DNA of 64,000 bases, taken from contig LS483371.1 of assembly GCA_900475325.1 (NCBI GenBank), positions 5,307,501-5,371,500 of the forward strand, given 5' to 3'. This stretch comes from Paucimonas lemoignei (lineage in GTDB: Bacteria > Pseudomonadota > Gammaproteobacteria > Pseudomonadales > Pseudomonadaceae). The notes beneath the pieces are model-generated. The model searched no databases, had not been told where the DNA came from, and was given only the letters and a program-made list of their open reading frames with translations. Positions 26,019 to 35,196 of this stretch are shown piece by piece (position 1 is the first letter of the stretch; every line of letters starts with the position of its first letter). The position numbers were made by a program, and so were the translations under genes.

Positions 26019-26915
26019 TCACTGCATCCAGGGCGGAGGCGGTTCTTCGGCGGTTTTGCTCGGTGGTGCATCGTCGGCAGCACGGGCGGCCTGGCGACGG
26101 TCTTCGTCCAGACGCGCCGCTTCGATTTCACGCAACACGCCACCCACATCGGCTTCGTCTTCCGGCTCGTCAAACTCGCCGGTCAACACGGTCGCTGGAG
26201 AGAGCGTACCCGCCTCGTAGAACGACCACATTTCCTTCGCGTACTTGGTGGTGCGCAACTCAGGCGCGAACCGGCCGAAATAGGAAGCCATGTTGCCGAC
26301 ATCACGCTCCAGCATGCTGAACGCATGGTTGTTGCCCGCAGCATCGACTGCTTGCGGCAGGTCGATGATCACCGGGCCCGTCGGCGTCAGCAGCACGTTG
26401 AACTCGGAAAGGTCACCGTGCACCAAACCGGTACACAACATCAGCACGATCTGCTCGATGAGAAACGCGTGATATTCGCGCGCCTGATCCGGCTCCAGCG
26501 TTACATCATTAAGACGCGGCGCGGCGTCGCCGTATTCATCGGCAATCATCTCCATCAGCAATACGCCTTCAAGGAAGTCATACGGCTTGGGAACACGAAC
26601 GCCAGCGCTGGCAAGACGAAACAGAGCAGCCACTTCGGCGTTCTGCCAGGCGTCTTCTGTTTCCTTGCGACCGAACTTGGAGCCCTTGGCCATGGCCCGG
26701 GCCTGACGGCTGTTACGGACCTTGCGGCCTTCCTGGTACTCCGACGCCTGGCGGAAACTGCGTTTATTCGCCTCCTTGTAAACCTTGGCACACCGCAGCT
26801 CATTGCCACAGCGCACCACATAAACAGCTGCCTCTTTACCGCTCATCAGCGGGCGCAGCACTTCGTCCACCAGACCGTCCTCGATCAGGGGTTCAATGCG
26901 TTTAGGAGTTTTCAT
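26019..26915 (-). CDS. RIO-type serine/threonine protein kinase homologue
   Basis: This 298-aa cytoplasmic protein has the RIO1 kinase core. The nucleotide loop MSGKEAAVYVVRCGNELRCAKVYKE includes the lysine in CAKVYK. The hinge is LEGVLLMEMIAD, the catalytic loop is LVHGDLSEFNVLL with its aspartate near residue 167, and IIDLPQAVD carries the metal-binding aspartate. The C-terminal 70 residues are acidic and low in order. Eukaryotic RIO1 acts in 40S ribosome maturation, but the bacterial role is not established. It forms a single-gene unit with its own terminator. Confidence 0.9.
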   Translation of the reverse strand: MKTPKRIEPLIEDGLVDEVLRPLMSGKEAAVYVVRCGNELRCAKVYKEANKRSFRQASEYQEGRKVRNSRQARAMAKGSKFGRKETEDAWQNAEVAALFRLASAGVRVPKPYDFLEGVLLMEMIADEYGDAAPRLNDVTLEPDQAREYHAFLIEQIVLMLCTGLVHGDLSEFNVLLTPTGPVIIDLPQAVDAAGNNHAFSMLERDVGNMASYFGRFAPELRTTKYAKEMWSFYEAGTLSPATVLTGEFDEPEDEADVGGVLREIEAARLDEDRRQAARAADDAPPSKTAEEPPPPWMQ

Positions 26916-27123
26916 CAGCTTTTATTGTGGGTCCTTAGTTGCCAAACACGCGATTGTTGCCCGTTATACGGCAATCCTCAGCCAGCGAGTAGGGGTCGCT
27001 TACGTTTGATGGCGATAGTTTGTGTCGGAAAATCGCACGATATCCCACGTCACAGAGCTTTAAAGCAGCTTTCATGCCGCCGCCAGCAAAAACCTCAGAT
27101 CGGCGAAAAGTAGGAAATATCGC

Positions 27124-27906
27124 TCATTGCCTGAATAACTCGCCGGGCGTGAAGCCGAACAAACCTTTGAAAGCCGCAATAAACGCCGAGGTGGAATCGT
27201 AACCGTTGGCCAAGGCGGTGTTGGTCACGCTGTCGCCATTTTCCAGAGCTTGCAAGGATGAGAGCAGCCGCGCCCGCTGGCGCCAACCGCGAAAACTCAA
27301 GCCTGTTTCACGCTGGAACAAACGCATCAGGGTTTTCTCCGAAGTCCCCAGGCGCAGCGCCCAATCCTGCAAGGTAATCAACTGGCTGGGGTTTTCGATC
27401 AGTTCGTTACACAGCTCAAGCAGGCGCGGATGACGGGGCAACGGCAGCGAGAAGCCAACTTCCGGCAGGTGCGCCAGTTGATCCATGAGCACCTGTACCA
27501 GCCGCGCTTCGCTGCTGTCGCCTTGAGGATAAGTAGCGGGCAATTGGCAAAAACTTTTGATCAGCTCGCGGGCCAGGGGCGTGACTTCCAGTACCCGGCA
27601 GCGCTGCACCGCCCATTCACAATCCTGCTTGCGCACATAAAGGCTGCGCATTTCGGCGCGCATCGAGGTCACCACCTGATGCTCCAGCCCCGCTGGAATC
27701 CAGACACCCCACTGCGGCGGCGCGAAAAAACTGCCTTCTGCGGTATGCACGCCCAACACGCCACTGATGGCGTAGGAAAACTGCACCCACTCATGGCGAT
27801 GCGGCGGCGTCCAGGAGCCCGCGCTCAAGCTTTCGGCGCGGGCGTACAAGGGCCGCGGCAATTCAGTTAGCTCCGGTATGTGCCGCTCGCTGCCTTGCCG
27901 TTGCAT
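27124..27906 (-). CDS. AraC-family regulator with cupin sensor domain
   Basis: This 260-aa protein has an N-terminal cupin-like domain (HRHEWVQFSYAISGVLGVHTAEGSFFAPPQWGVWIPAG, about residues 35-75) and a C-terminal AraC double helix-turn-helix (ITLQDWALRLGTSEKTLMRLFQRETGLSFRGW and GYDSTSAFIAAFKGLFGFTPGE). It is divergent from the SBF-like transporter gene with 109 bp between, so control of that transporter is likely. The effector is unknown. Confidence 0.88.
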   Translation of the reverse strand: MQRQGSERHIPELTELPRPLYARAESLSAGSWTPPHRHEWVQFSYAISGVLGVHTAEGSFFAPPQWGVWIPAGLEHQVVTSMRAEMRSLYVRKQDCEWAVQRCRVLEVTPLARELIKSFCQLPATYPQGDSSEARLVQVLMDQLAHLPEVGFSLPLPRHPRLLELCNELIENPSQLITLQDWALRLGTSEKTLMRLFQRETGLSFRGWRQRARLLSSLQALENGDSVTNTALANGYDSTSAFIAAFKGLFGFTPGELFRQ

Positions 27907-28015
27907 AGCATGTTGTCCGTTAGTCGATATGGAATGGCCTTATGTCGCAAGACGGCAGTGTAAGAGTGCTTTACCCTGCGGACATCTATTTTTACAAACA
28001 ATCTGCCGAGCGCTT

Positions 28016-29044
28016 ATGTCAGTCCTCAAACATCTCAAACGCGTCGTCACCGACTGGTTCCTGTGCGGCATGGTACTGGCGACAGTCCTGGCCTACTTCT
28101 TCCCCGGCTTTGGCGCCACCGGCGGTGGCATGCATGCTGAATGGGTGATCAATATTGGCGTGTTCGTGGTGTTCTTCCTGCACGGGGTGAACCTCTCCAG
28201 CGAACAGATCAAACACGGCCTGAAAAACTGGCGCCTGCACATAATGGTGCAAGCCTTCACCTTCGTGGTGTTCCCGGTGATCTGGCTGATCTGCAATAAA
28301 GCGTTCGGGTCGTACGTGCCGGCGCTGCTGATGCTGGGCTTCCTGTACCTGTGTGCACTGCCTTCGACGATTTCTTCATCAGTAGCCCTGACCGGCAGCG
28401 CGGGCGGCAACGTTCCGGCGGCGATCCTCAATGCCAGCATGTCCAGCGTGTTCGGGATCTTCATGACCCCGTGGCTGGTGAGCCTGGTGATTGGCACGGG
28501 TTCGGGCGGGATTGATCTGGGGCCAACATTGCTCAAGCTGAGCCTGATGCTGCTGTTGCCACTGGTGCTGGGCCAGTTGCTGCGTCCGCTGATCGGCAAG
28601 TTTTTCGCCAAACACAAGAAGTACACCAACCTGATCGACAAGATCGTGATCCTGCTGCTGGTCTATGCGGCCTTCTGCAACTCCATGGTGTCGGGCCTGT
28701 GGCAAACCCAGGGCAACTCCGTTATCGCCATGGCCTTCATCGGCAGCGCGGTCTTGCTGGTGGTGATTCTGCTGCTGACCACCGGCACTGCACGGCTGTT
28801 GAAATTCAACCATGCCGATAAGGTTGCGGCGGTGTTCTGCGCCACGAAAAAATCCCTGGCGGCCGGTGCGCCCATGGCGGCGCTGATCTTCGGCAACAAC
28901 CCGGCCCTGGGCCTGATCCTGCTGCCGATCATGATCTACCACCCGCTACAGCTGATCGTGTGTTCGGTGATGGCCGAGAACTACGCCAATCGCCACAAGC
29001 AGCAGCTGTCGGCTGAGGCACTGGAAGAAGCTCGGGCTGCCTGA
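28016..29044 (+). CDS. Bile acid:sodium symporter-like transporter (SBF-like, YfeH type)
   Basis: This 342-aa inner-membrane protein has nine or ten hydrophobic segments. The SBF-like marks are VFFLHGVNLSSEQIKHGLKNWRLHI near residue 55, LCALPSTISSSVALTGSAGGNVPAAILNASMSS near residue 115, and FCATKKSLAAGAPMAALIF near residue 280. ATG 28016 was chosen where the conserved N-terminus starts; the ribosome site is weak. Bacterial members often move organic acids. The divergent AraC gene is its probable regulator. Confidence 0.85.
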   Translation: MSVLKHLKRVVTDWFLCGMVLATVLAYFFPGFGATGGGMHAEWVINIGVFVVFFLHGVNLSSEQIKHGLKNWRLHIMVQAFTFVVFPVIWLICNKAFGSYVPALLMLGFLYLCALPSTISSSVALTGSAGGNVPAAILNASMSSVFGIFMTPWLVSLVIGTGSGGIDLGPTLLKLSLMLLLPLVLGQLLRPLIGKFFAKHKKYTNLIDKIVILLLVYAAFCNSMVSGLWQTQGNSVIAMAFIGSAVLLVVILLLTTGTARLLKFNHADKVAAVFCATKKSLAAGAPMAALIFGNNPALGLILLPIMIYHPLQLIVCSVMAENYANRHKQQLSAEALEEARAA

Positions 29045-29046
29045 AC

Positions 29047-29118
29047 CCTGTAGGAGCTGCCGAAGGCTGCGAAAGCGGTGTGTCAGGTAAACCGATTCGC
29101 AGCCTTCGGCAGCTCCTA
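29047..29118. repeat. REPIN, CTGCCGAAGGCTGCGAA type
   Basis: CCTGTAGGAGCTGCCGAAGG and its inverted arm (CAGCTCCTA, then diverging to AAAT) flank a spacer with CGGTGTGTCAGGTAAACCG. It starts six bases after the symporter stop codon. Confidence 0.85.
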
Positions 29119-29131
29119 AAATCTGCACAAT

Positions 29132-29208
29132 CCTGTGGGATCTTTGGTGCCTGGACCATTGCCTTCGCAAGCAAGGTGGAGCGCCACCCCGGTTGCTCCC
29201 ACAGGTTC
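29132..29208. repeat. Degenerate REPIN remnant
   Basis: CCTGTGGGATCTTTGG and GTTGCTCCCACAGG remain as outer ends. The inner arms are rearranged (CAAGCAAGGTGGAGCGCCACCCCGG), leaving no long hairpin. It looks like a decayed or recombined copy between two intact ones. Confidence 0.65.
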
Positions 29209-29244
29209 TGTGGCTGGTCCGCAGATTCTGTGAATATCCTCACC

Positions 29245-29340
29245 CCCTGTGGGAGCGAGCTTGCTCGCGAAGTGGCAGGTACATCCAGAACATCTTTGGA
29301 GTCCTGGCCATAGCTTTCGCAAGCAAGCTTGCTCCCACAG
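29245..29340. repeat. REPIN, GAGCTTGCTCGCGAA type
   Basis: CCCTGTGGGAGCGAGCTTGC and its inverted arm flank a spacer with AGGTACATCCAGAACATCTT. It ends 24 bp before the thiolase stop codon, in the gap between convergent genes. Confidence 0.9.
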
Positions 29341-29364
29341 AGTTTGGGTCTGGTTTAACTACCT

Positions 29365-30642
29365 CTACCGCTCCAGAATCGCCGTAACCCCCTGCCCGCC
29401 CGCCGCGCAGATCGAGATCAACCCACGCCCCTGCCCGGCAACGCTCAACAATTTCGCAAGGTTGGCGACGATCCGCCCACCGGTGGCCGCGAACGGGTGA
29501 CCTGCGGCCAGTGAGCTGCCTTTGACGTTCATCTTGCTGCGATCAATCGACCCCAACGGCGCGTCCAGTCCCAGCCTTGTCTGGCAGTACTCCGCGTCTT
29601 CCCAGGCCTTGAGGGTACACAGTACTTGCGCGGCGAAAGCCTCATGGATCTCGTAGTAATCAAAATCCTGCAACGTCAGGCCATTCCTCGCCAGCAGCCG
29701 AGGCACCGCGTAGGCAGGCGCCATCAACAGGCCTTCTGCGCCGTTGACGAAATCCACCGCTGCCGCCTCTCCATCACGCAGGTACGCCAGCACCGGCAAG
29801 CCCCGCTCCGCAGCCCATTCCTCACTGGCCAGCAACACCATGGACGCGCCGTCAGTCAGCGGTGTGGAGTTGCCCGCAGTCAGGGTGCCTCTGGCGCTAC
29901 GTTCAAACGCTGGTTTCAGGCTGGCGAGTTTTTCCAGGGTCAGGTCCGGGCGCAGGTTGTTGTCGCGGTTGAGGCCGAGGAACGGCGTCATCAGATCGTT
30001 CTGCCAGCCTTCGCTGTAAGCCGCCGCCATTTTCAGATGGCTCTCCAGCGCCAGTTGATCCTGCGCTTCACGAGGAATGCCCCAATGCTGAGCCATCAAC
30101 TCGCAATGCTGGCCCATGGACTGGCCGGTGCGCGGTTCGCCATTGCGCGGCAGTTCGGGCTTGAGGTTGTGCGGGCGCAGTTTCATCAGCAGCTTGAGCT
30201 TGTCAGCCATCGATTTGGTGCGGTTAACCTCCAGCAGGATGTTGCGCAGGTCTTCGTTGACGCCTATTGGCGCATCAGACGTGGTATCCACGCCGCCCGC
30301 AATTCCGCATTCGATCTGCCCCAGGGCAATCTTGTTGGCCACCAGCAACGCCGCCTCAAGCCCGGTGCCGCAAGCCTGCTGTAAATCGTAAGCAGGTGTT
30401 TGCGGCGACAGGCGTGAGCCCAGCACGCATTCGCGGGTCAGGTTGAAGTCCCGGGAATGCTTGAGCACTGCCCCGGCGACCACTTCGCCCAAGCGCAGGC
30501 CATGCAGATTGAAGCGCTCGATCAAGCCTTCCAGCGCGGCGGTGAGCATGTCCTGATTGCTCGCAGTGGCATACGGCCCATTGGAGCGAGCGAACGGGAT
30601 ACGGTTGCCACCGACAATGGCGACCCGGCGTGGCTGATTCAT
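29365..30642 (-). CDS. fadI: Acetyl-CoA C-acyltransferase (thiolase), FadI-like
   Basis: This 425-aa thiolase has the acylated cysteine in LQQACGTGLEAALL (Cys91), the active-site histidine in YYEIHEAFAAQVL, and the C-terminal CAAGGQGVTAILER with its base cysteine. The longer form matches FadI/FadA2 more than FadA. ATG 30642 has GGGAG upstream. It is divergent from a long FabG-type reductase and a MaoC hydratase, and the three together could make or break beta-ketoacyl-CoA chains. The gene symbol is tentative. Confidence 0.85.
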   Translation of the reverse strand: MNQPRRVAIVGGNRIPFARSNGPYATASNQDMLTAALEGLIERFNLHGLRLGEVVAGAVLKHSRDFNLTRECVLGSRLSPQTPAYDLQQACGTGLEAALLVANKIALGQIECGIAGGVDTTSDAPIGVNEDLRNILLEVNRTKSMADKLKLLMKLRPHNLKPELPRNGEPRTGQSMGQHCELMAQHWGIPREAQDQLALESHLKMAAAYSEGWQNDLMTPFLGLNRDNNLRPDLTLEKLASLKPAFERSARGTLTAGNSTPLTDGASMVLLASEEWAAERGLPVLAYLRDGEAAAVDFVNGAEGLLMAPAYAVPRLLARNGLTLQDFDYYEIHEAFAAQVLCTLKAWEDAEYCQTRLGLDAPLGSIDRSKMNVKGSSLAAGHPFAATGGRIVANLAKLLSVAGQGRGLISICAAGGQGVTAILER

Positions 30643-30756
30643 TGAAAACTCCCTTTCTGGATGCAAAAGCGCTGATGAACAGCGTAGGGCTGGCTCGAAC
30701 GATTGTCGCCCGAGTGTGGTCCATTCCTTTGAACCCCGACTCAAGGAGAGTGTTCC

Positions 30757-32112
30757 ATGCCGTCTGATCGCTACATTGATTTTGCCAATTCTGACCTGGG
30801 CAGCCGCCTGGTCGGGGCGATTGGCCTGCCAAAACCGGTCAGACTGGAACGCTGGCAAGCTGGACGCTTGCGCCCTATCGAAGGCACGCTGTTGATCAGC
30901 GCCGGGCCACTGGCCGATCAGGTCAGAGTGTTCGCCCAACGCCTCACTGACTCCCTCTATAGCTTCGGGGGAGAAGTGACGGGTGCAAATGCATGGGTGG
31001 CCGATCAAGGTCCGAAAATCAAAGCCGTGGTGTTCGACGCCAGTGAGTTTGCCAACACCGACGACCTCAAGCGCCTGCGGGAATTTTTCCAGCCACTGCT
31101 GAAGAATCTCGACCACAGCGCCCATATCGTGATCCTCGGCCACGCGCCAACCACCTTCGATGATCCGTTCATCGCCAGCACTCAGCAGGCGCTGGAGGGT
31201 TTCAGCCGTTCGCTGGCCAAGGAGATGCGCAATGGCGGCACCGTGCAATTGTTGCAGGTGGACAGCGGCGCCGAAGACCAGCTTGAAGGTGCGCTGCGGT
31301 TTTTCCTGTCGCCGAAAAGCGCTTTTGTTTCCGGCCAAGTCATTCGCCTCAGCCCTTGCCCGGCGCAGGTCCAGGATTGGAGTCGGCCCCTTAGCGGGCG
31401 CAAAGCGCTGGTCACCGGCGCAGCACGGGGGATTGGCGCGGCCATCGCTGAAACCCTGGCGCGCGACGGTGCCGAGGTCGTGTTGCTCGACGTACCTCAG
31501 GCCAAATCCGATCTGGACGCCCTGGCCGCGCGGTTGGGCGGTCAAGCCCTGACGCTGGACATCTGCGCGGCCGACGCCGCCAGCCAGTTGATCGAACACC
31601 TGCCGGGTGGCATCGACATTCTGGTGCACAACGCCGGGATCACCCGCGACAAGACCCTGGCCAACATGTCCCCGGACTTTTGGGACTCAGTGCTGGCGGT
31701 GAACCTCAACGCGCCGCAAGTGTTGACCCAGGCGCTGCTGGACAGCGGCACCCTGCACGAGAACGGTCGGGTCATTCTGCTGGCTTCGATCAGCGGGATT
31801 GCGGGCAACCGTGGGCAAACCAATTACACCACCAGCAAGGCCGGTTTGATCGGCCTCGCTCGGGGCATGGCACCGGCGCTGCACGAGCGTGGTATCAGCA
31901 TCAATGCCGTCGCACCCGGTTTCATTGAAACCAAGATGACCTCCACCATGCCCTTCGCCCTGCGTGAAGCCGGTCGGCGCATGAGCTCGCTGGGTCAGGG
32001 TGGTCTACCTCAGGATGTCGCCGAAGCCGTGGCCTGGCTGGCTCAACCAGGCGCCGGAGCCGTCAGCGGACAAGTATTGCGGGTGTGTGGTCAGAGCGTT
32101 ATCGGCGCCTGA
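30757..32112 (+). CDS. High-molecular-weight 3-oxoacyl-ACP/CoA reductase (FabG4-like)
   Basis: This 451-aa protein is about 200 residues longer than ordinary FabG. Residues 1-200 form a degenerate Rossmann-like domain without a clear cofactor motif. Residues 210-451 are a full SDR: GAARGIGAAIAE for NAD(P), NAGITRDKTLANM, a serine in LLASISG and the YTTSKAG catalytic pair. Mycobacterial FabG4 has this layout and prefers NADH and CoA substrates. It is followed by a MaoC gene after 33 bp and is divergent from a FadI-like thiolase gene. Confidence 0.88.
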   Translation: MPSDRYIDFANSDLGSRLVGAIGLPKPVRLERWQAGRLRPIEGTLLISAGPLADQVRVFAQRLTDSLYSFGGEVTGANAWVADQGPKIKAVVFDASEFANTDDLKRLREFFQPLLKNLDHSAHIVILGHAPTTFDDPFIASTQQALEGFSRSLAKEMRNGGTVQLLQVDSGAEDQLEGALRFFLSPKSAFVSGQVIRLSPCPAQVQDWSRPLSGRKALVTGAARGIGAAIAETLARDGAEVVLLDVPQAKSDLDALAARLGGQALTLDICAADAASQLIEHLPGGIDILVHNAGITRDKTLANMSPDFWDSVLAVNLNAPQVLTQALLDSGTLHENGRVILLASISGIAGNRGQTNYTTSKAGLIGLARGMAPALHERGISINAVAPGFIETKMTSTMPFALREAGRRMSSLGQGGLPQDVAEAVAWLAQPGAGAVSGQVLRVCGQSVIGA

Positions 32113-32145
32113 TCCGCCCCACCTCATAGAGCAAGGAGAAGCATC

Positions 32146-33003
32146 ATGAGTGCTCACTGGCGCTACCTGGATTCACTGCCCACGCTGCCGAATCTGTTTA
32201 TGCACGCGGCGTTGAAGCGCAAAGTCACCGGTACCGAATTGCCAGAAATCGGCCTGCGCTGCTGGACCATGGTTGAACCCGAGAAACTGGCCAATTACCG
32301 CACCGTGTGTGGCTTCAGCGAAAGCAGCCTGTTACCCCCGACCTTTCTGCACGTGCTGGCATTCCATCTGCAGATGCAGTTGATGACGGACAAGGACTTC
32401 CCCTTTCCGCTCTTGGGGATGGTTCATCTGGGTAACCGAATCAAGATTCATCGGCCCTTGGGCGGGGTGAACAAGGTGTATGTCGGGGTACACGTGGAAA
32501 ACCTGCAGCCCCACGCCAAAGGCGCGACCTTCAGCCTGATCACTCAGGTGGAGGATTCTCTGGGTATGCTTTGGGAAGAAGAGAGCACGATGTTGTGCCG
32601 CGACGTGACGCTGAAGGGCACGCCGCCTGATGATTTCGAACCCGCTGCGCTGGCGCTGACCGAAGTGGGTCGCTGGCAGGCACCGGCTGAAATCGGTCGG
32701 CGTTATGCCAAAGTGTCCGGCGATTACAACCCGATCCACTTGAGCGGGCCGAGCGCCAAACTGTTCGGCTTCCCTCAGGCGATTGCCCACGGGATGTGGC
32801 TCAAGGCCCGGACTTTATCGGTGCTGGTCAATCATTTGCCAGCCTCGAATCTGGACATCAGCGTGCAATTTCACAAGCCAGTACGCTTGCCCAGTGAAGT
32901 GGTGCTATCGGCAAGCGCGGCTGGCTCCCACGGCCAACTGCGCCTGGAAGGCGCGCAGGGGCTGGTGCATATGGTGGGGAGTTGGCAGCCGGCGGTGGAG
33001 TGA
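32146..33003 (+). CDS. MaoC-like enoyl-CoA hydratase/dehydratase
   Basis: This 285-aa protein has an N-terminal half-hotdog and a C-terminal MaoC hotdog with the hydratase-2 motif YAKVSGDYNPIHLSGPSAKLFGFPQAIAHGMW (about residues 186-217), where D and H are catalytic. ATG 32146 has AAGGAG upstream. It is cotranscribed with the long FabG and would hydrate or dehydrate the 3-hydroxyacyl chain. HtdX of mycobacteria, next to fabG4 and fadA2, is a comparable double-hotdog enzyme. Confidence 0.88.
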   Translation: MSAHWRYLDSLPTLPNLFMHAALKRKVTGTELPEIGLRCWTMVEPEKLANYRTVCGFSESSLLPPTFLHVLAFHLQMQLMTDKDFPFPLLGMVHLGNRIKIHRPLGGVNKVYVGVHVENLQPHAKGATFSLITQVEDSLGMLWEEESTMLCRDVTLKGTPPDDFEPAALALTEVGRWQAPAEIGRRYAKVSGDYNPIHLSGPSAKLFGFPQAIAHGMWLKARTLSVLVNHLPASNLDISVQFHKPVRLPSEVVLSASAAGSHGQLRLEGAQGLVHMVGSWQPAVE

Positions 33004-33040
33004 GGGTTTGCAGGCAAGCGACGCTCTTACCGACAATGAC

Positions 33041-33130
33041 GTGGGACCGGCTTTAGCCGGGAAGAGGCCAGTACAGCGAACGCAATTGCTGCGAATGGAA
33101 TACAGCCTTCCCGGCTAAAGCCGGTCCCAC
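33041..33130. repeat. REPIN, CCGGCTTTAGCCGGGAAGAGG type
   Basis: GTGGGACCGGCTTTAGCCGG and its inverted copy CCGGCTAAAGCCGGTCCCAC flank a spacer with GAAGAGGCCAGTACAGCGAA. Each arm is itself a hairpin (CCGGCTTTAGCCGG). It lies between the convergent MaoC and helicase genes. Confidence 0.9.
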
Positions 33131-33149
33131 GACAGTTGTTTAGATCAGA

Positions 33150-34484
33150 TCAAGGCTTTTTCTTGCGCGGGCCGGTGTTGAAGACCGGGACTTTGCGCAC
33201 TGGCTTGGCCGCGACAGGCTCAGGCGCGGTGTCGCCGCTGTCTACCCATTTGCCCAGATTGCGCTTGCCGCCGCCTGATACTTTCGGTTTTTTCGGCTTC
33301 TTCGGTTTTTTCAGAATCTGGCCGGTAGCGTCGGTGGCTGGCACCCGATGCTCTGGCACAAAATCCGGCTCCTCTTCACGACGCAAGGTCTGGCGAGTCA
33401 GGGTTTCAATGGCCGACAGCAGCTCGACTTCATCCGCGCACACCAACGAAATCGCCTCACCCGTCAAACCCGCACGGCCGGTACGACCGATACGGTGGAT
33501 GTAATCTTCAGCCACGATAGGCAGGTCAAGGTTGACCACAGTCGGCAGGTCGTCGATGTCCAGACCACGAGCAGCCACGTCGGTGGCCACCAGAATCTGC
33601 ACTTCGCTGGCCTTGAATCGGTCCAGCGCGCGCTGGCGTGTGGCCTGCGGCTTGTCACCATGGATACCGTCGCAGCTGATGCCTAGACCTTGCAGGCGAT
33701 CTACCAGTTGATCAACGCCAACGCGGGTCTTGGCAAACACCAGCACCTGAGACCAGCGCATTTTCTTCAGCAAATGGATGAACAGCTCGGGTTTGCGCTT
33801 CTTGTCGACCGTCACCACCCATTGCTTCACCGACGACGCCGCCACGTTGCGTGGGCTGACTTCGATGGTGAGCGGGTCGTCGAGCATCTGCCCCGCCAGC
33901 TCACGGATGGCGTCGGAGAACGTCGCGGAGAACAGCAGCGTCTGACGGCGCGTGGGCAGCGCCTTATAAATGTCGCGCAGCTCTTCCGAGAAACCCAGAT
34001 CCAGCATGCGATCGGCTTCGTCGAGGATCAGCGTCTGCAACTGCGAGAACTTCACCGCGTTCTGGCGATACAGGTCCAGCAAACGGCCCGGCGTTGCCAC
34101 CAGCACATCAACGCCTTTGCGCAGCTTCATCATCTGCGGGTTAATGCTCACGCCGCCATACACCGCGTACGTGCTCAGCGGCAGATGTTCGGCGTATTGG
34201 CGGATGTTTTCGTGAACCTGCTCGGCCAGCTCGCGGGTCGGCACCAGCACCAGCGCGCGCACGGTATTGGGGGCCACTTTCGGGCCTTCCAGGGTCAGGC
34301 GTTGCAGCAGCGGCAAGGCGAAACCGGCGGTTTTGCCCGTCCCGGTCTGCGCAGCGGCCATCAGGTCACGACCGGCCAGCACCGGCGGGATCGCCTGCGC
34401 TTGCACAGGTGTCGGCGTCTGGTAGCCGAGGGTTTCAAGAGCGCGCAGCAGGGGTTCGATCAGGCCGAGTGTGGCGAATGTCAT
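33150..34484 (-). CDS. rhlE: DEAD-box ATP-dependent RNA helicase, RhlE type
   Basis: This 444-aa cytoplasmic helicase has the Q motif (GYQTPTPVQAQAIP), motif I AAQTGTGKT, Ia PTRELAEQ, II DEAD (LILDEADRMLDLG), III SAT, V ATDVAARGLDID and VI HRIGRTGRAG. The C-terminal tail of about 70 residues is rich in lysine, proline and glycine (KKPKKPKKPKVSGGGKRN) and probably binds RNA. PA3950 of PAO1 is the positional counterpart. RhlE proteins act in RNA turnover, ribosome assembly and cold growth. The Pseudomonas genome usually has more than one paralogue. Confidence 0.92.
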   Translation of the reverse strand: MTFATLGLIEPLLRALETLGYQTPTPVQAQAIPPVLAGRDLMAAAQTGTGKTAGFALPLLQRLTLEGPKVAPNTVRALVLVPTRELAEQVHENIRQYAEHLPLSTYAVYGGVSINPQMMKLRKGVDVLVATPGRLLDLYRQNAVKFSQLQTLILDEADRMLDLGFSEELRDIYKALPTRRQTLLFSATFSDAIRELAGQMLDDPLTIEVSPRNVAASSVKQWVVTVDKKRKPELFIHLLKKMRWSQVLVFAKTRVGVDQLVDRLQGLGISCDGIHGDKPQATRQRALDRFKASEVQILVATDVAARGLDIDDLPTVVNLDLPIVAEDYIHRIGRTGRAGLTGEAISLVCADEVELLSAIETLTRQTLRREEEPDFVPEHRVPATDATGQILKKPKKPKKPKVSGGGKRNLGKWVDSGDTAPEPVAAKPVRKVPVFNTGPRKKKP

Positions 34485-34562
34485 GGGAATACCATCGAGA
34501 AATCAACGCAAGGCGCGGAGTTTACCCTGTCCGCGCCAATCAGTCAGAGCAAACGGGCGGGA

Positions 34563-35177
34563 TTAGAACCCGCGCTGGCGCTTGAGGGCTTCGCTGATTT
34601 TCGCTGCCGGGACTTTTTGCAGGGTGCAGAGCCACTGATGGGAAACCCCGGCGATGCCATGGGTCTGACGCAATTCGTTGGTCAGGTGCGCGGTGAGGTT
34701 GGCCGCCATCTCGGCATCGGCCATGGCCCGGTGAGCCTTGCCGGTGTCAGGCAAGCGGGCGAAGCGGGTCAAGGTGCCGAGCTTGTGGTTGGGCGCGCCG
34801 GGCATCAGACGTCGGGCCAACAGCATCGAACAGGCAAAGCTTTGCTGACGGCTGCGCTCGATCAGGGACAGTTCATAATCCCAGAACTTCTGGTCAAAAG
34901 AGGCGTTATGCGCCACCAGCGGGATGGTGCCGACGAAATTGGCGACGTCATCCATCACCCGCTCAGCGGACGGAGCCGTGCGAATCATGCTGTTGCTGAT
35001 ACCGGTCAGCGCTTCGATGAAGCCCGGGATGCGCACACCGGCGTTCATCAAGCTTTGATAGCGGTCGACGATGCGCCCCTGTTCCATGATCACCACGGCG
35101 ATTTCCGTGGCGCGGCAACCCTGGCCGGGAGAAATGCCAGTGGTTTCAAAGTCGATGACGGCTACACGTTCCAACAC
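34563..35177 (-). CDS. DEDDh-type 3'-5' exonuclease
   Basis: This 204-aa protein of the DnaQ/RNase T fold has VIDFETTGISPG (D9, E11), VAHNASFDQKFWD with the second acidic residue, and HRAMADAEMAA with the catalytic histidine and aspartate. The start is GTG 35177, preceded by AAGGG. It is alone except for the NYN-domain gene 19 bp upstream, likely in the same transcript. The pairing of an exonuclease with a NYN nuclease-like protein points to RNA or DNA processing, but the substrate is not known. Confidence 0.88.
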   Translation of the reverse strand: MLERVAVIDFETTGISPGQGCRATEIAVVIMEQGRIVDRYQSLMNAGVRIPGFIEALTGISNSMIRTAPSAERVMDDVANFVGTIPLVAHNASFDQKFWDYELSLIERSRQQSFACSMLLARRLMPGAPNHKLGTLTRFARLPDTGKAHRAMADAEMAANLTAHLTNELRQTHGIAGVSHQWLCTLQKVPAAKISEALKRQRGF

Positions 35178-35196
35178 TTGCTGAACCCTTCAAAAA

